Assembly (NCBI GenBank): GCA_038373865.1
Contig: JAXGGA010002022.1
Span: 62,001 to 126,000, forward strand
DNA from: Uloborus plumipes
Taxonomy: Eukaryota > Arthropoda > Arachnida > Araneae > Uloboridae
Direction: 5' to 3'
DNA length: 64,000 nt
Shown: piece after piece, positions 56,201-59,200 of the stretch
Numbering within the stretch: position 1 is the stretch's first letter
Layout of the letters: every line of letters starts with the position of its first letter
Notes under the pieces: model-generated
What the model was told of the DNA's origin: nothing
The model's database searches: none
The model's input: only the letters and a program-made list of their open reading frames with translations
Made by a program: the position numbers and the translations under genes

Positions 56201-59200
56201 TATTTCTGAAATATAGTGTATATGAACAATTTATTATTTTTCAGTCTAGGATTTTAAGTTTTTAAATCTATTATTTAAACATTTAAACATCATGTTTAAC
56301 AATATGGTACAGGATTTTTTTTTAAGTTTACCAATTTTTCCTCCTAAATATATTACACATTTAAAAGCCTTTTTTTTTTTCCTTTTTTTTTGAGTATAAA
56401 TACAACAGAAATTAGTTACTTTAGTAACTATAGAAACTTTTTTTTTAAACACTACCAACTGTTACATATGGAAATGTTAAGTAACTGTCATTGGCGAATT
56501 TACTTTACTTTCAATATTGATATTATTTTTTTTTCAATTTTAATATTAATTTTTTAAGGAAAAGTATTATCAAATATTTATTATACCAGCGGGTGACCGA
56601 GCTCCGCTCGAGGAAAACAGGTATCGAAGCTAACTCGAAGATTTAAATTTTCAATTGTGATTTATCAAAACAATACATGCCATAAGAAAATTTGTGAAAC
56701 CATTGGTGAAAAGATAACCGGTTAAAGTGCACCATTGTAAACTATTCTAAACAAAGTTAGAGTTTGGAAAGGGAACTATTCTATACAAAGATTAAGTTTG
56801 AAAAGTCATAGGAAATAAAATGTAATTGATAATAAAAAATTATACAATTAAAGAAATGGTACAAAGTGAGCAGTGTAAAGATTGAAGTGTGTTGAAGTTC
56901 AATATTTTTGACAAATTTATTTAGAAAAACCAAACCTCGTGATTCCTCGTGGCCAAAAACCCCAGACCCCCAAGTTTACCGGAGTTAATTAATTCTGGGG
57001 CGATTTTCGACTTGGCAACCATTCCTCGTATTACCCCTAACGTGTACCAGGGGACCGAGCCCGCTCGGTTAAAAAAAAAAGAGGTTTGTAAACTCGTGTT
57101 TTTTTTCTAAAGTGCGAAGTACTTATTTAGATAAACTTGAAAAGCATTTTTGAGCCTTTGGTTGCAATTACGCATTCAAAACAGCCGTAATTTATTTTAA
57201 AAAACACAACCCTATTTAATCCATGCTCACCGTAAAATCACACCTAATTTCATTTCATTTGGCGCCGAAGGCGCGGGAGGAGTTGATGAGAATGGATGCA
57301 GAGTCCCTGTTCTCCAGTACGCATTTGGTTCCAGTTGGTTTTGACTTTCACTTCACTTCACACTCCAGGTTCCCCCCCCCCCCGTACATACCACAACTCG
57401 CTTTTTAACCGGGATGGGGCCCTGAAGAGCGCTCTGTTCATTTTTGAACCAGGCCCAAGGGCCGAGTAAACCCTTGGCCCAGCACACCCCAGAGGTTTCG
57501 TTTCACTTGGAGGATTTTGTGACCACGAACATTTTTAACGTCCCCCAGCAACCATTAATGAAGACGGTGGATCTTTGATCGGCGGCTATATGATCGACCC
57601 GAGACCCTCCGGTTACGAGTCCGACGACTTACCGATTGGACTACCGCGGCCTCAGGCCCCTATATAGACGAGCCGACGCATCAAGATTACCACTTTGGAT
57701 CCAGCGCGTGTGTGAGGATTGTCTTTTCTGGCCAGTTATCGCTTTTTGGTAACTTTTTACGTAAATTTAACAAAGCTTGGCAATGTCCCGAAACTTTGCT
57801 CTGGTAACCCTAATTCCTCAACAATGAAAAATGAAAGTGAAAGTTAATGAGTTGGATCCAAAGTGGTGAAACTTAAGCTTGATGCGTCGGCCTGTCTATA
57901 TAGCGGCTCTACCGCGGCCCATACCCAATTCTAACTTTATTTTGATCGATCTCTTTTAAATTTCAAAAACAATAACAATTCTAACGTGTTGCCAAAAATT
58001 ATTTGCCAAATACCATAAAAACATAAATTTACGCTGATGTGATTAAATATGAAATCCATTGTTAAAACGTGGTTGCTATGAAACAGTATAACAATAAGAG
58101 TAATCATAAAGAAAATGGCGTAGTAAGAAATCTTCTCAAACTTTTAATGAATCCTATCTGTAACTCCGAACTTTTCGACCGTAGCGCTTCAAAACCGACG
58201 CCAATCGATTCCCCGTGGCCAAAAACCCCAGACCCCCAAGTTTATCGGAGTTTATTAATTCTGGGGCGATTTTCGACTTGGCAAACATCTCTCGTATTAT
58301 AGTATAGGATAGAAATAAATGATATTTATATTTATGCATTACAAATATTGCAGTAAATATACATTGATTAGATTAAATCCTCTTAACTTTTGCATACTTC
58401 TGGGCAGGGTTGGGGTTTTGGACGTCCAAAACTGGTTTTGGACAGGACAGGTGGGTTTTACTGTCCAAAACTGTCTAAAACTGTCCAAAAATGTCTTAAA
58501 CTGTCCAAAAGTGTCTTAAACCGTCTAAAGCACGGCAAAAGGGTTTTAAGCTGGCTAATTTCTATTAGCTGTAATCTTGAGAATGCATACATCTTAGTTT
58601 CTTAGTGTTAATTAGTTGTAATTAATTAAAATATGACAATATTTAATTATATTAGTAATTTTCATATACGTTAAAAAAATGAACAATTTACTCATAACTC
58701 CACTGCATAAAAATTTCATAAAATAGGAATTGGTAGTACTGTCAAAAAAACTCTTGAAGCAGATAATTTCAGCTCCATTTAACTCAAAATGTGTATAACT
58801 GAAGTCTTTTGTGGTTTCTTTACAATAATGTTTTCAGTGATGTTCGAATAATTTTTTTAACCTTAGATTGAAGAATAATAAACTGATGATAAATGTTTTT
58901 CACTACTCAAGAAAATTTTTCTATTTTTGATTTTTGTTTTTAATACTGTGTATTTTGTTTCTAACAATATATTATATGAAGGGCTCGGGCGTAAATAGTG
59001 GTATCTGACAAACTCGAAAAGACGTATTGTTACAAATTAAAGAACCAAAAATCACTTGTAAAAATGTAATTAAATATACCCAAGACACACAGCACTTAAT
59101 CAATGTACTGACTTCATTTTTTAAATAGAAAAAACACTTGCTACAGTAATGTCTCGAAGCAATAAATCCATATTTAAAAGAAAAAAATTTGATTTTTTGA

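Larger units (their letters stand above)
57045..58310 (+). repeat. Dispersed repeat, copy 2, interrupted by a SINE and a MITE
   Basis: The head GGGGACCGAGCCCGCTCGG lies at about 57050-57068 and the tail CCCAGACCCCCAAGTTTATC to CTCGTATTATAGTATAG at 58209-58308. The middle is occupied by the tRNA-derived SINE (to about 57651) and the MITE at 57652-57908. The two repeats are therefore adjacent copies of one family. Confidence 0.55.

Noticed and set aside
57592..57651. Functional tRNA gene
   Set aside because: Only the A and B box region is tRNA-like; the acceptor stem has no partner and the B box is decayed, so a SINE head is more likely.
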